From: JAUYQR01 sp963822435
GTDB taxonomy: Bacteria > Pseudomonadota > Alphaproteobacteria > Rhodobacterales > Rhodobacteraceae
NCBI GenBank assembly: GCA_963822435.1
Contig: CAWGHN010000004.1
Span: forward strand, 496,001 to 560,000
Direction: 5' to 3'
DNA: 64,000 nucleotides
Made by a program: the position numbers and the translations under genes. Positions 34,266-43,292 of this stretch are shown here, one piece after another (positions within the stretch are counted from its first letter, which is position 1; every line of letters starts with the position of its first letter). Under the pieces are notes generated by a model that made no database searches, had not been told where the DNA came from, and worked only from the letters and a program-made list of their open reading frames with translations.

Positions 34266-34474
34266 CGCCGGCTTCAGGCGCAGGAACCGGACCATCGAGA
34301 ATTCGGCCGGGTGCAGAAGTGCGGGTTGGCGAGATCAGATCAAGGCTGGTTTTCTTCAGCGGCAGGGCTGGTCTGTCGCTAGCGCGCCAAGACCGAGTGC
34401 GCCGTCTGATGTTTGCTGACACTATGTTCATGTTCCTCGATGGGCTCTTGGAAACTCCAAGGAAGGGCGATCAG

Positions 34475-35109
34475 ATGACCACCCGATACCTCTTCATACG
34501 CAAGATGGCGAAGCGGTGTCTGTGTTGGGTTTTTAGCAGAAGATGCGCGTCGCTTTCCGCAACTGACGTGTTTTGCGTTCGATACGATCAGTGTTTCGCG
34601 GCTTCTTGACGGTCAGTACGAAAGATACGGGCTGGAGGCGCTGGAAAACTGGATTTTTCCACATTTGGATCGGTCCGGCCCGGCCATCGACGTCGGGGCC
34701 AACATCGCAAGCCGCAGCCTGTATTTTGCGCGCCATTGCCCGAGTAAGGTGAGCCTTGCACCGCACCCGAGGACGTTTCAGCTTTTGGCATGCAACGCCG
34801 GTCTGGTGGAAAATGTCACGACGCTGACCGTGGGTGCCTCGAATGGGGACGCGGTTGGTAACGGTTGCGCGGGATTTGCTTAACCTTGGCGCCACATCGG
34901 TTCGCCGGTCGGACCGCGCGGTCGGCCTTGAAGGCAAAGCGGTTGCGTTGAAGCTGGTTGCGATCGACACGCTGCCGGACATCACGGCCAAACGTGTTTC
35001 GTTCATCAAGCTGGATATCGAGGGGCATGAGGGGGCGGCGCTGCGAGGGGCGGAAAGAACGCTGCGTCGGGACATGCCGGTGGTTGCGATGGAAGAGGGC
35101 GTCGTTGCT
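34475..35109 (+). pseudogene. decayed FkbM-family methyltransferase
   Basis: Pieces of one FkbM SAM methyltransferase are spread over different frames. Read frame by frame: an N-terminal piece (MTTRYLFIR), DGEAVSVLGF, then EDARRFPQLTCFAFDTIS through DRSGPAIDVGANIASRSLYF (SAM motif) and HPRTFQLLACNA, then after another shift KRVSFIKLDIEGHEGAALRG near 35000, the conserved FkbM block. At least three frame changes are needed (near 34500, 34530 and 34850-34880). The C-terminal end of the domain is missing. Base composition is less GC-rich than the neighbours. Confidence 0.8.
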
Positions 35110-35127
35110 GAGACCGGCTGCATCGAC

Positions 35128-35457
35128 ATGCCAACGCGGGAGGCGAGGAAGGTGCGGTACATGGGGCGGCCGATGCCGGCATACGGCTTCATCTTCGGCA
35201 TCCTGAACGAGGTGAGGGCGAGCTGTGATGACGTGGTTCACCATCGCTGCAACAACCGGCGCTGCATCAACCCGGCATATCTTGAGATCGGGTCGCGTGG
35301 GGAGAACCTGCAAGATGGGAGAGAGACGTCTCGGCGAACGGCGTGGACTTTAGCCTGCTCTGACCCACCCGTGCCACTGGTCCCCGCCAACTGCAAATCC
35401 CGTCACCCGTCACACCCGCTTGGGGTCTGCTGCATCAAGAAGCCGCCACCGAGCTGA
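35128..35457 (+). pseudogene. HNH endonuclease relic, in frame behind the FkbM relic
   Basis: In the same open frame as the last FkbM piece, the sequence turns into an HNH-type pattern: MPAYGFIFGILNEV, then VVHHRCNNRRCINPAYLEIG and SRGENLQD. In phage-type HNH proteins these blocks read roughly PAHRF, VxHxCxNxxC and NPxHLE. Here both the PAH and PxH histidines are tyrosine, so nuclease activity is unlikely. After about residue 170 of the frame the sequence is unrelated and ends at 35457. It looks like a phage or mobile nuclease remnant. Confidence 0.55.
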
Positions 35458-35518
35458 AATTCTCGTGCCTTACCCAACAGATCAGTTTCTTCTGAAAATG
35501 CACTGGCGAGGCGGGAAT

Positions 35519-35989
35519 CTACCTCTGCCAGAAACCACGGTGCGGGGCGAGAAGCTCGCCTTCTATTTCGGGAAACGGACCGTGCACCTCGATCGTCTTC
35601 TGCCCATGGGCGATCACCGTGCGGGAAGGAAGGTTCAAAGTCGGGTTCTTGACGTCGTCCCCCGTCATGTCGAGAAGCTTCGTTTCATCGTAGCCATAGA
35701 CAAGTCGACCGATGTTGGCCCAGTAGAGCGTGCCGGTGCACATGGCACAGGGTTCGCCCGTCGTGACCAACGTGCAAGTCCAAAGGAACAGCGGTGAATA
35801 CGCGACTGCAGCGCGCCGTGCCAACTCGATTTCGGCGTGATGTACGGTGTCGATATTTGCTTGCCGCATCAGGACCCTGTCGTCAGGGCCGACCAGAATT
35901 GCACCGAACGGGTGATGGCCGTGTGCGGCCGCGCTCTGGGCAACGACATTGGCTGTGAGTAGATGGGCGATCATCTGGTCATGGGTCAT
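35519..35989 (-). CDS. nucleoside deaminase (cytidine/deoxycytidylate deaminase fold)
   Basis: A 156-residue zinc deaminase. The catalytic motifs are HHAEIELARRA (zinc His and proton-shuttle Glu) near residue 50 and EPCAMCTGTLYWA near 79. The length and YGYDETKLL segment resemble the guanine/tRNA-adenosine deaminase group. The substrate cannot be read with certainty. It lies alone between decayed sequence and a lipoprotein gene. No strong Shine-Dalgarno is seen before ATG 35989. Confidence 0.85.
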   Translation of the reverse strand: MTHDQMIAHLLTANVVAQSAAAHGHHPFGAILVGPDDRVLMRQANIDTVHHAEIELARRAAVAYSPLFLWTCTLVTTGEPCAMCTGTLYWANIGRLVYGYDETKLLDMTGDDVKNPTLNLPSRTVIAHGQKTIEVHGPFPEIEGELLAPHRGFWQR

Positions 35990-36259
35990 GTCGAGCGCTC
36001 TGCCAAGTAACGGCTATCGTATCAGAACCCAGGCCATTCGGATATCAAGAAGACCAAGCCGACGAAATATCCGGAAGGTCCGCTGACCATTCATCCAACT
36101 CCGCTTCGGTTGCCCTCCATGGTGAACGGGCGATGTATCTGTATGGCGATCCCTTGAGCCCGGCTGTCAGGGGAGCCTTGGGGATAGACTTGCGTTGTCC
36201 GCCCCCAAACCTGCCCACTGGGGCACTCTTTGGGGCCTTTCGGGGCTTTCGGAGTTCGG
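35990..36259. other. gap without a recognised gene
   Basis: 270 bp between two minus-strand genes. Short open frames exist on the minus strand (for example 36091-36282) but none has recognisable homology or a good start. GC-rich blocks near 36200-36240 (several runs of C and GGGG) could form a 3' structure for the lipoprotein gene. Nothing else was identified. Confidence 0.5.
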
Positions 36260-36709
36260 TCAGAACAGGAGCTTGTAGACATTCCCGTTGGTGTCGGTCG
36301 CGGACCCGGTGCCGCTGGAGGTGCCCGAGCCGATGATGAAGGTGCCCTGCACGCGCGTGCCGTCGTCGCAGACCGCGTAGATTTCGCCGTTGTTGACGCC
36401 CGCGACGGTTGCGACCTCGGAGCCGACCTCGCCGCCGGTCTTGCGCCAGGTCAGCGACATGCCGCGCGAACTGGAGACGGTGCGGGGGGTCAGCGACGAC
36501 CAGGTTCCCTTGCACTTGACGCGGTCCGGCAGTTGAAAGGACAGCGGGCCGGAGGTGCCGCCGGCGTTCTTCGCCGTTGCCTCGATCACGAGGGTCGGGT
36601 CGGTCTCGGCGATGCTGCCCTGCAGCGGGTAGAGCTTCATGCTGGCCGTCGAGCCGACGCAGCCACCAAGTGCCACAAGTCCGGCGAGGGCGATTAGGCA
36701 GGTGCGCAC
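36260..36709 (-). CDS. small secreted lipoprotein, hypothetical
   Basis: A 149-residue protein starting at GTG 36709 with a lipoprotein signal, LIALAGLVALGGC, whose lipobox cysteine is residue 17. The mature part is Ser/Thr/Gly-rich and beta-like (GPLSFQLPDRVKCKGTW, then GTFIIGSGTSSGTGSAT), with cysteines at KCKG and AVCDD that could pair. Probably attached to a membrane on the periplasmic side. No family was recognised. Confidence 0.75.
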   Translation of the reverse strand: MRTCLIALAGLVALGGCVGSTASMKLYPLQGSIAETDPTLVIEATAKNAGGTSGPLSFQLPDRVKCKGTWSSLTPRTVSSSRGMSLTWRKTGGEVGSEVATVAGVNNGEIYAVCDDGTRVQGTFIIGSGTSSGTGSATDTNGNVYKLLF

Positions 36710-36744
36710 GTCGGATTACCCTTGGTTCAACAGTGAAGGGAGGT

Positions 36745-36819
<75 letters not shown>

Positions 36820-36922
36820 ACCGTGCCGGGGTGTTTAGCGGCTGCCCCATGAGGGTGCAAGGGGGTCGGGTGCGTTTTTATGCGTCGCTTGTCGGCGCGG
36901 CGCGGTGCGGCTAGACGGGCGC

Positions 36923-38098
36923 ATGGACTGGGACGTGATCATCCTTGGGGCGGGCGCGGCGGGCATGATGGCCGCGATCGAGGCCGGGCGGCGCGGACGC
37001 CGGGTGCTGGTCATCGACCATGCCAAGGCGCCGGGCGAAAAAATCCGCATCTCGGGTGGGGGTCGGTGCAATTTCACCAACCTCGGCATCGCGCCGGAGC
37101 GGTTCCTGTCGCAAAATCCGCGCTTTGCGCTTTCGGCGCTGAAGCGGTTCACGCAGTGGGATTTCATCGCGCGAATGGATGCGGCGGGGATCGCATGGCA
37201 CGAAAAAGCGCTGGGGCAATTGTTTTGCGACGGGTCGGCCACGCAGGTCGTGGCGATGCTGGTGCACGACATGGAACGGGCCGGGGTGACGCTGTGGCTG
37301 GGCTGCGGGGTTGCCGGGGTCAGCCGGGCAGACAAGGGCTTTCGGGTCGACACGGCGCGGGGCGCGCAGGTGGCAGCATCTGTGGTGGTGGCGACGGGCG
37401 GCAAGTCGATCCCGAAGATGGGGGCGACAGGGTTCGGCTATCACATTGCGGAACGCTTCGGAGTGCCGCTTGTGGAGACGCGGCCGGGATTGGTGCCGTT
37501 GACCTTTGCCGAGCAGGAACTCTCGTGGATGCAGCCCTTGGCCGGGGTGGCGGTCGAGGCGCGGGTGGCGTGCGGGCGGCAGGGGTTCAACGAGGCGGTG
37601 TTGTTCACGCACCGGGGGCTGTCGGGGCCGGCGGTGCTGCAAATCTCAAGCTACTGGCGTGAGGGAGAGGCGATTTCGGTGAACCTCGCGCCGGGACGGG
37701 ACATGGCGGCGGAGTTGCGGGCGGCGAAGGCGGCGGCGGGGCGGGGGGGGTTGCGCTCGGTGCTGGGGCGGGTTGTGCCGGAGCGGTTGGCGCGGCACCT
37801 GGAGGAGGTGTCGGGAGTGACCGGGCCGTTGGCGGAGGTGCCGGGGGCGCGCCTTGAGCGGGTTGCCGCGCTGGTCAGCGACTGGCGGTTGGTACCGGTC
37901 GGGTCGGAGGGGTACCGGACGGCGGAGGTGACGCTGGGCGGGGTGGATACCGACGCGCTGGATGGGCGGACGATGGCGGCGAAGGCGGTGCCGGGGCTTT
38001 ACTTCGTGGGCGAGGTGGTGGACGTGACCGGCTGGCTGGGAGGCTATAATTTCCAGTGGGCATGGTCGTCGGGCTGGGCTGCGGGACAGGTGGTGTGA
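36923..38098 (+). CDS. HI0933/BaiN-family flavoprotein
   Basis: A 391-residue FAD protein with dinucleotide-binding motif VIILGAGAAGMMAAIEAGRRG at the N-terminus and the family signature KIRISGGGRCNFTNL near residue 50. It ends with the FAD-binding GLYFVGEVVDVTGWLGGYN, followed by FQWAWSSGWAAG. Family members are oxidoreductases of uncertain substrate; BaiN acts on bile acids in clostridia, which does not transfer here. ATG 36923 was chosen over an upstream GTG at 36905. Confidence 0.87.
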   Translation: MDWDVIILGAGAAGMMAAIEAGRRGRRVLVIDHAKAPGEKIRISGGGRCNFTNLGIAPERFLSQNPRFALSALKRFTQWDFIARMDAAGIAWHEKALGQLFCDGSATQVVAMLVHDMERAGVTLWLGCGVAGVSRADKGFRVDTARGAQVAASVVVATGGKSIPKMGATGFGYHIAERFGVPLVETRPGLVPLTFAEQELSWMQPLAGVAVEARVACGRQGFNEAVLFTHRGLSGPAVLQISSYWREGEAISVNLAPGRDMAAELRAAKAAAGRGGLRSVLGRVVPERLARHLEEVSGVTGPLAEVPGARLERVAALVSDWRLVPVGSEGYRTAEVTLGGVDTDALDGRTMAAKAVPGLYFVGEVVDVTGWLGGYNFQWAWSSGWAAGQVV

Positions 38099-38102
38099 AG
38101 CG

Positions 38103-38142
38103 TGTCCCACGGTGGGACATGTGTGGTATCCGAATGATACCA
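38103..38142. promoter_or_regulatory. two adjacent hairpins between convergent genes
   Basis: TGTCCCAC-G-GTGGGACA (38103-38119) is a perfect palindrome with a one-base centre, and TGGTATC, loop CGAAT, GATACCA (38124-38142) is a 7-bp hairpin. Both lie between the ends of converging genes, so termination is the simplest role. No T-run is attached. Confidence 0.5.
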
Positions 38143-38170
38143 ATACGTTGAAGGTGGCGTTAACCGCGCC

Positions 38171-38650
38171 TTAACCCCTGCGTGCCGCGTCGATTGCGGC
38201 GACGTCGATCTTTTGCATGGTCATCATCGCCGCGAACGCGCGTTTCGCCTCGTCGCCACCGGCGGCGAGGGCGTCGGTCAGGGTGCGCGGCGTGATCTGC
38301 CACGACAGGCCCCAGCGATCCTTGCACCAGCCGCAATCGCTTTCGCGCCCGCCGTTGGTGACGATGGCGTTCCAGAGGCGGTCGGTTTCGGCCTGATCGT
38401 CGGTGGCGATCTGGAACGAAAACGCCTCGGACTGCGGAAACACCGGGCCGCCGTTCAGGCCAAGGCAGGGAATGCCCGCGACGGAGAATTCAACGGTCAG
38501 CACATCGCCGGCCTTGCCCGAGGGATAATCACCCGGCGCGCGGTGGACGGCGTGGACCGCGCTGTCGGGGAAGGTCGCGGCATAGAAACGGGCAGCCGCT
38601 TCGGCTTCGGTGTCGAACCAGAGGCAAATGGTGGCTTTTGGGGCGGGCAT
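38171..38650 (-). CDS. VOC-family protein (PhnB/3-demethylubiquinone-like)
   Basis: A 159-residue vicinal-oxygen-chelate fold protein. The pattern TICLWFDTEAEAAARFYAATF, then GLNGGPVFPQSEAFSFQI, then DRWGLSWQITPRTL is typical of the PhnB-like group, which despite its database name usually lacks methyltransferase activity. It could be an isomerase, a resistance protein or a binding protein. ATG 38650 was preferred over GTG 38671. It ends near two hairpins. Confidence 0.82.
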   Translation of the reverse strand: MPAPKATICLWFDTEAEAAARFYAATFPDSAVHAVHRAPGDYPSGKAGDVLTVEFSVAGIPCLGLNGGPVFPQSEAFSFQIATDDQAETDRLWNAIVTNGGRESDCGWCKDRWGLSWQITPRTLTDALAAGGDEAKRAFAAMMTMQKIDVAAIDAARRG

Positions 38651-38705
38651 CACGACCTCGGTTTGCGGCACGCGGGACCAACGGCGCGGGCGGTCAGGGG
38701 TTCCC

Positions 38706-39536
38706 TCAGACGCGCAGGGGATCTGCCTTGGCGAGCCGGTCGAAGGCCATCAGGCTGGCCACCAGTGCCGGCATCTGGTCAAGCGGGATCATGTTCGGGC
38801 CGTCGGAAGGTGCGGTGTCGGGCGCCTCGTGGGTTTCGATAAAGACGCCGGCGATCCCGACCGACACGGCGCAGCGCGCCATCACGGGTGCAAATTCGCG
38901 CTGCCCGCCCGAGGCATTGCCCTGCCCGCCGGGTTGCTGCACGGAATGGGTGGCATCCATGATGACGGGATAACCGGTCCGCGCCATGATCGGCAGCGAG
39001 CGCATGTCGGCCACAAGGGTGTTGTAGCCGAAGCTGGCACCGCGTTCGGTGAGCAGAATTTTCGAATTGCCCGTGGACGCGACCTTTTCGGCGACGTTGG
39101 CCATATCCCACGGCGCAAGGAACTGACCCTTCTTGATGTTGACCACCGCGCCGGTTTCGCCTGCGGTCAGCAGAAGATCGGTCTGGCGGCACAGGAACGC
39201 GGGGATCTGGATCACGTCGACGACAGTGGCCGCCTCGCGCGCCTGGGCGGCATCGTGGATATCCGTCAGAACCGGCATCCCCATTGCGCGGATCGCGGCG
39301 AGAACCTTGAGCCCCGCCTCCATCCCGAGGCCGCGGCGGCCTGTGAGCGAGGTGCGGTTCGCCTTGTCATAGCTGGCCTTGAACACGAACTGCGCGCCCG
39401 CGGCCTTGCACGCCTCGGCCATCCGGCCCGCGATCATCTGGGCGTGGTCGAGGCTTTCAAGCTGGCATGGCCCGGCAATCACCAGAAGCGGACGGTCGTT
39501 GCCGACCGTCAGCGTGCCGATCTTTACATCAGTCAT
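38706..39536 (-). CDS. kdsA: 3-deoxy-8-phosphooctulonate synthase
   Basis: A 276-residue aldolase-type synthase that condenses arabinose 5-phosphate and PEP to KDO-8-phosphate. Typical blocks are LLVIAGPCQLESLDHAQMIA, FKASYDKANRTS and DATHSVQQPGGQG. It is 7 bp downstream of kpsE, so here kdsA is cotranscribed with capsule export genes; KDO is the usual linker of group 2 type capsules as well as of LPS. GAGGA precedes the start. Confidence 0.93.
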   Translation of the reverse strand: MTDVKIGTLTVGNDRPLLVIAGPCQLESLDHAQMIAGRMAEACKAAGAQFVFKASYDKANRTSLTGRRGLGMEAGLKVLAAIRAMGMPVLTDIHDAAQAREAATVVDVIQIPAFLCRQTDLLLTAGETGAVVNIKKGQFLAPWDMANVAEKVASTGNSKILLTERGASFGYNTLVADMRSLPIMARTGYPVIMDATHSVQQPGGQGNASGGQREFAPVMARCAVSVGIAGVFIETHEAPDTAPSDGPNMIPLDQMPALVASLMAFDRLAKADPLRV

Positions 39537-39543
39537 GGTGTCC

Positions 39544-41265
39544 TCACGCAGAAACCTGTTCCCGCAGGATCGCGGCGGTCATCGAGACCATGAGGTAAAT
39601 GCCAAGCATGATCAACATCGTGACGAGCGTATTCTCGAAGGCGCGGGGGTAGGCCGGTTCGTCGGTGACGGTGGGGCTGACCGACAGCGACAGATAGCGC
39701 ACCTGCCGGTTGGCCTCGGTGCGCGACACCTCCATCGCGGTCAGCGACTGAGCGAGGATCATCTGGCGGGTCTTGACGTCGGCTTCGGCCACCAGAAGTT
39801 CGCCCTGCACGCGAGCGAGGCTTTCGGTTTCGGCGCTGCCTTCGGTCATCTGGGCGCGCAGATCGGCGATCTGCGCTTCGAGCGTGGCGACACGGCGTTT
39901 CAGCGGGTCCATCCGCGCCTGGTTGGGCGAGGCGTTGGATTCCATCTGCGCCAGCGCAAGGCGGTCTTGCATCACTTGGCCTTCGAGCGTGCTGATCTGG
40001 CCGGTGATCATCGCCACTTCGGTGGCCGAGGACAGCATCTTGAATTTTTCCTGCAACGCGATGAGGTTCATCTGCGATTGCTGCAGTTCCTGTTCCGCTG
40101 TCCCGTAGCTTTTGAGCGCGTCGCGCATCTGGTCTTCGCGCAGGCGCTGGGTCAGGTGGTCGACCTGTTCTTCGGCATAGGAAATGAGCTGGCTGGACCA
40201 CGCGGCTGCTATCGCCGGATCGGCGGCGACCACCTCCATCTTGATGATGCCTTCGGTCGGGTCGTAGGCGATCTTGACGAATTTCTTGTAGACCTTGTAG
40301 GCGGCCTCGGTCGTGGCATCCGCGGCGAGACGTTGCAGCGGGTCGATTGTGGCGGATTTGAAATGATCCTTGAAGCCCACGTCGGAATCGAGCCGCAGCA
40401 TCGCGTCGCGCGATTGAAGATAGCCCTGCACGGCGATGCTGTCCTGCGACGTGGCAAGAGCGGTGCCGGAAAACAGGCTGCTGAACCCGGCGGCGGCTGC
40501 GGGACCGGCCTGCTGGATCACGAATTCCGACTTCGTTGCGTAAAGCGGCGTGGCAACGCGGAAGTAATACCAGCCGGCGACGATGGTGGGCAATAACACG
40601 AAGACGAACATCCGCGCGCAAAGAAGCGCCAGTTTGCGGCGGCGGCGGCGGGCAATTTCCTGCTGCATGCGCAGGATTTCGGCGGCCTGGTTGACCTCGG
40701 CCCGCTGGTCGGGGGTGGGCAGGCGGATCGGCTGCACGTTCTGCGGCAGGCGCACGCCGTCACCGGGCAGGGCGGTCAGCGCACGGCTGCCGGCCGGATT
40801 CGGGGCCGGATTCGGGGCGGGGTTCGGGGCGGTGTCGTTGGCGGCGGTCGGAGGCGGCGTGGCGACCTTCGGCTTGATCATGTCCAGCATCGAGGCGCGT
40901 TTGAACGGGTCGATCCCGGTGGCGCGCAACAGGCGGACAGCATCAAGATCGGACAGCGGTTGCAGGTTCTGGCTTTGCGCCATGCGCCGGGCGGTGCGCA
41001 ACTGGCGCCCGGTCAGCCCTTCGGCGGCGATGGCGGCAAGCGTGGCCTCCACCTCCGGATCGACGCGGGGCACCTTGGTCACTGACACGGCCCCGGTCTG
41101 GGCGGCGGGAACCGCGCGCGGCGCGGCGGTCGGGAACACGGTGTCGCCAAAGCCGTCCTGGTGGTTGTCAAACAGCATCTCGCCCGTCACCTGCGGCGCG
41201 CGCGGCGGCGGCACCGGATCGGTGCGGCGGATGTGAAAGCGGCTGGCCTTAGGTTTGGTAGTCAT
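39544..41265 (-). CDS. kpsE: capsule polysaccharide export inner membrane protein
   Basis: A 573-residue KpsE/BexC-type polysaccharide co-polymerase/adaptor. A Pro/Ala-rich cytoplasmic N-terminus (about 200 residues, longer than in E. coli KpsE) is followed by a first membrane segment MFVFVLLPTIVAGWYYF, a periplasmic domain with a long coiled coil (about 340-490), and a C-terminal segment LVTMLIMLGIYLMVSMTAAI. It would bridge the ABC exporter and the outer membrane channel. The start overlaps the end of kpsT by 17 bp. Confidence 0.85.
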   Translation of the reverse strand: MTTKPKASRFHIRRTDPVPPPRAPQVTGEMLFDNHQDGFGDTVFPTAAPRAVPAAQTGAVSVTKVPRVDPEVEATLAAIAAEGLTGRQLRTARRMAQSQNLQPLSDLDAVRLLRATGIDPFKRASMLDMIKPKVATPPPTAANDTAPNPAPNPAPNPAGSRALTALPGDGVRLPQNVQPIRLPTPDQRAEVNQAAEILRMQQEIARRRRRKLALLCARMFVFVLLPTIVAGWYYFRVATPLYATKSEFVIQQAGPAAAAGFSSLFSGTALATSQDSIAVQGYLQSRDAMLRLDSDVGFKDHFKSATIDPLQRLAADATTEAAYKVYKKFVKIAYDPTEGIIKMEVVAADPAIAAAWSSQLISYAEEQVDHLTQRLREDQMRDALKSYGTAEQELQQSQMNLIALQEKFKMLSSATEVAMITGQISTLEGQVMQDRLALAQMESNASPNQARMDPLKRRVATLEAQIADLRAQMTEGSAETESLARVQGELLVAEADVKTRQMILAQSLTAMEVSRTEANRQVRYLSLSVSPTVTDEPAYPRAFENTLVTMLIMLGIYLMVSMTAAILREQVSA

Positions 41266-41902
41266 AGAGGCGCTTCGCTTCTTCTAGGGTTTCGAACTGG
41301 TGCAGGCGGCCGTTCTTCAGGACGGCGGCGCTGCGGCAGAATTTCTCGAGCGTCTGGGCCTGGTGCGAGACGATGACGACGGTGGCGTTTTGCAACCGCT
41401 CCTTCAGGATGTTGCCGGCCTTGCGGTTGAATTCGGCATCCGAGGTGGCGGGCATGCCTTCGTCGATCAGATAGATGTCGAATTCGATCGAGAGCAGGAG
41501 CGCGAAGGAAAACCGCGCCCGCATGCCGGAGGAATAGGTGGCGAGCGGCATTTCGAAATACTCGCCAAGGCCGCAGACCCAACGGCAGAAACTTTCGACA
41601 TAGTCGGGGTCGAGGCCGTAGAGCCGCGCGATATAGCGGCAGTTTTCATGTGCGGTGTGCTTGCTGTTGACCCCGCCCATGAAACCGAGCGGGAACGACA
41701 CGCGCGAGGTCTTGAGGATGCGGCCTTCGTCGGGTTTTTCGAGCCCGGCCATCATGTTGATCAGCGTGGTCTTGCCCGCGCCGTTCGGGGCAAGGATGCC
41801 GAGCGAATTGCCAAGCTCAACCCGAAAGGAGGCGCGATCAAGGATCACCTTGCGCTGCGTTCCAGTCCAGAAGGATTTCGACACACCCTGAAACTCGATC
41901 AT
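41249..41902 (-). CDS. kpsT: capsule polysaccharide export ATP-binding protein
   Basis: A 217-residue ATPase of the ABC-2 polysaccharide exporters. Walker A is GILAPNGAGKTTLINMM (about residue 37), the short signature YSSGMRARFSFALLL is specific for this group, and Walker B is IYLIDEGMPATSD. ATG 41902 with AAGGGA upstream was chosen over GTG 41920. The permease kpsM, normally next to it, is not in the window; upstream lies nhaA. Confidence 0.88.
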   Translation of the reverse strand: MIEFQGVSKSFWTGTQRKVILDRASFRVELGNSLGILAPNGAGKTTLINMMAGLEKPDEGRILKTSRVSFPLGFMGGVNSKHTAHENCRYIARLYGLDPDYVESFCRWVCGLGEYFEMPLATYSSGMRARFSFALLLSIEFDIYLIDEGMPATSDAEFNRKAGNILKERLQNATVVIVSHQAQTLEKFCRSAAVLKNGRLHQFETLEEAKRLYDYQT

Positions 41903-42015
41903 CTCTGTCCCTTGCGCCACCGCGACAGGTGATGCCCCGACCCGGTGCTAGTCCCATATCGTTAACATCCCGTCTCTGATCTTGGAAGCGACGCGAGCAG
42001 GGTGGGGCGTTTGGA

Positions 42016-43251
42016 TCACCCCGGTGGCATCCGCGCATCGGTGGGGCGCAGGCGGCGGGCAAGAAGGATCGCGGCCGGGCCGGCAAGAAGGCTGATGGCA
42101 AGTCCAAGGCGGGCGGCTTCCTGCATCGCGCCACCGGGAAGTGCGAGATCGAGCGTCAGGATCGGCACGGTGAAGCCCATGGCCATGATGACCGCGATGA
42201 TGATCAGATCGCGCAGGCCCACCCCATCAGGCAGACGCAGGCGCAGCGCAAAGGCCAGACCCACGCCACCGATCAGCATGCCCAGCGGGCGACCGATCCA
42301 GACCGAGGCGAGGAGCGTCACGGTGGTGGGTGCGAAGGCGTGCAGGTCGACGCCGCCGCGGGTAAGACCGAAAGCGAAGAGAACGCCGGTCATCGGGCGC
42401 ACCAACCCCTGCGCGAGCCGGTTCAGCGGATCACGGAGGTAGGCCTCGGCCTCGGCGAAGAGGCCGAAGGTACGGTCGGCATGGGCGATGGCGGGGATCA
42501 CCGGCAGAAGGCCAAGGGCGGGCGGAAGGCCGGAAGCCGCAACCCCGATCCAGGACAGAAGCCCCGCAAGCGCGTAGGGCCAGAGCAGGAGCGTGGCGCG
42601 GCGCCGGCGTTCGCCCGCGTCAGGCGGCGGGCGGCGACCGTAGAGCGCCCAGACGCCGACCGAGGCGGCCAACGGCAGCGCCAGCCAGAAAAGGCGTGGC
42701 GAGACGTCGGGCTGCGTGAGCCCGACAACGACGAGGGCCGCGATGTCGGCGGCGATGGTCAGAAGCAGGAGGAGGTGCAGCGCCGGGTGACCCGGCCCGA
42801 AGGCCCGCCGCCCGATCAGGTAGGCAAGCGTGACGTCGCTGGCGAGGGGAACGGTCCAGCCGGTGCCGAAGCTGGATTCCTCGGCCGTCTCGATCAGGGT
42901 TCCGACGCCGAGCCACATCAGGGCAGCCCCCGCCAGCCCCCCGAGGCTGAGGCCCAGGGGCAGGAGCGATTGGCCCGCGCGCAGGGCGCCGCGTTCGAGG
43001 ACCAGCGCCTCCCACAGCTCTTTGCCGATGAAGGCGAGAAAGAGCGGCATCAGCACATGCGAGACCAGAAGGAACGGCGTCAGGCTGACCGGCAGCGCGG
43101 CCAACCCATGCGGCAGGTCGATGTCGAGAAGCCGGAACTCGATCGCGTCGTAATAGCTGGCCGGGGCGAGGTTGACCCAGACCGTGGCGCTCAGCGCGCC
43201 GCCAAGAAGCGCCGTGGCGAAGGTGCTGACGAAGGGCGAGACGCGGTACAT
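42016..43251 (-). CDS. NhaA-family Na+/H+ antiporter, divergent
   Basis: A 411-residue membrane protein with 11-12 hydrophobic segments that aligns by pattern with NhaA. The segment matching TDIAFAL of E. coli NhaA reads ASDVTLAYLIG (Asp133 kept), and the IIDDLGAI segment reads TIAADIAALVV, so only the second of the two aspartates (Asp164) is kept. This changes the expected ion-binding site. The N-terminal SPFVSTFATALLGGALSATV and the large share of Leu/Ala are consistent with the fold. Confidence 0.78.
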   Translation of the reverse strand: MYRVSPFVSTFATALLGGALSATVWVNLAPASYYDAIEFRLLDIDLPHGLAALPVSLTPFLLVSHVLMPLFLAFIGKELWEALVLERGALRAGQSLLPLGLSLGGLAGAALMWLGVGTLIETAEESSFGTGWTVPLASDVTLAYLIGRRAFGPGHPALHLLLLLTIAADIAALVVVGLTQPDVSPRLFWLALPLAASVGVWALYGRRPPPDAGERRRRATLLLWPYALAGLLSWIGVAASGLPPALGLLPVIPAIAHADRTFGLFAEAEAYLRDPLNRLAQGLVRPMTGVLFAFGLTRGGVDLHAFAPTTVTLLASVWIGRPLGMLIGGVGLAFALRLRLPDGVGLRDLIIIAVIMAMGFTVPILTLDLALPGGAMQEAARLGLAISLLAGPAAILLARRLRPTDARMPPG

Positions 43252-43292
43252 GGGTGGGGTCCGTCGGTTGGCGTCGAGCGTGGAGCAGGCGG

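Noticed and set aside
31956..34295. A 779-codon minus-strand open frame
   Set aside because: Antisense to the sugar ABC ATPase and permease; His/Arg/Gln-rich and without domains.
34319..34609. A 96-codon plus-strand frame before the FkbM relic
   Set aside because: Only its middle part (MTTRYLFIR) matches the FkbM relic; the rest is out of frame, so it is not a separate gene.
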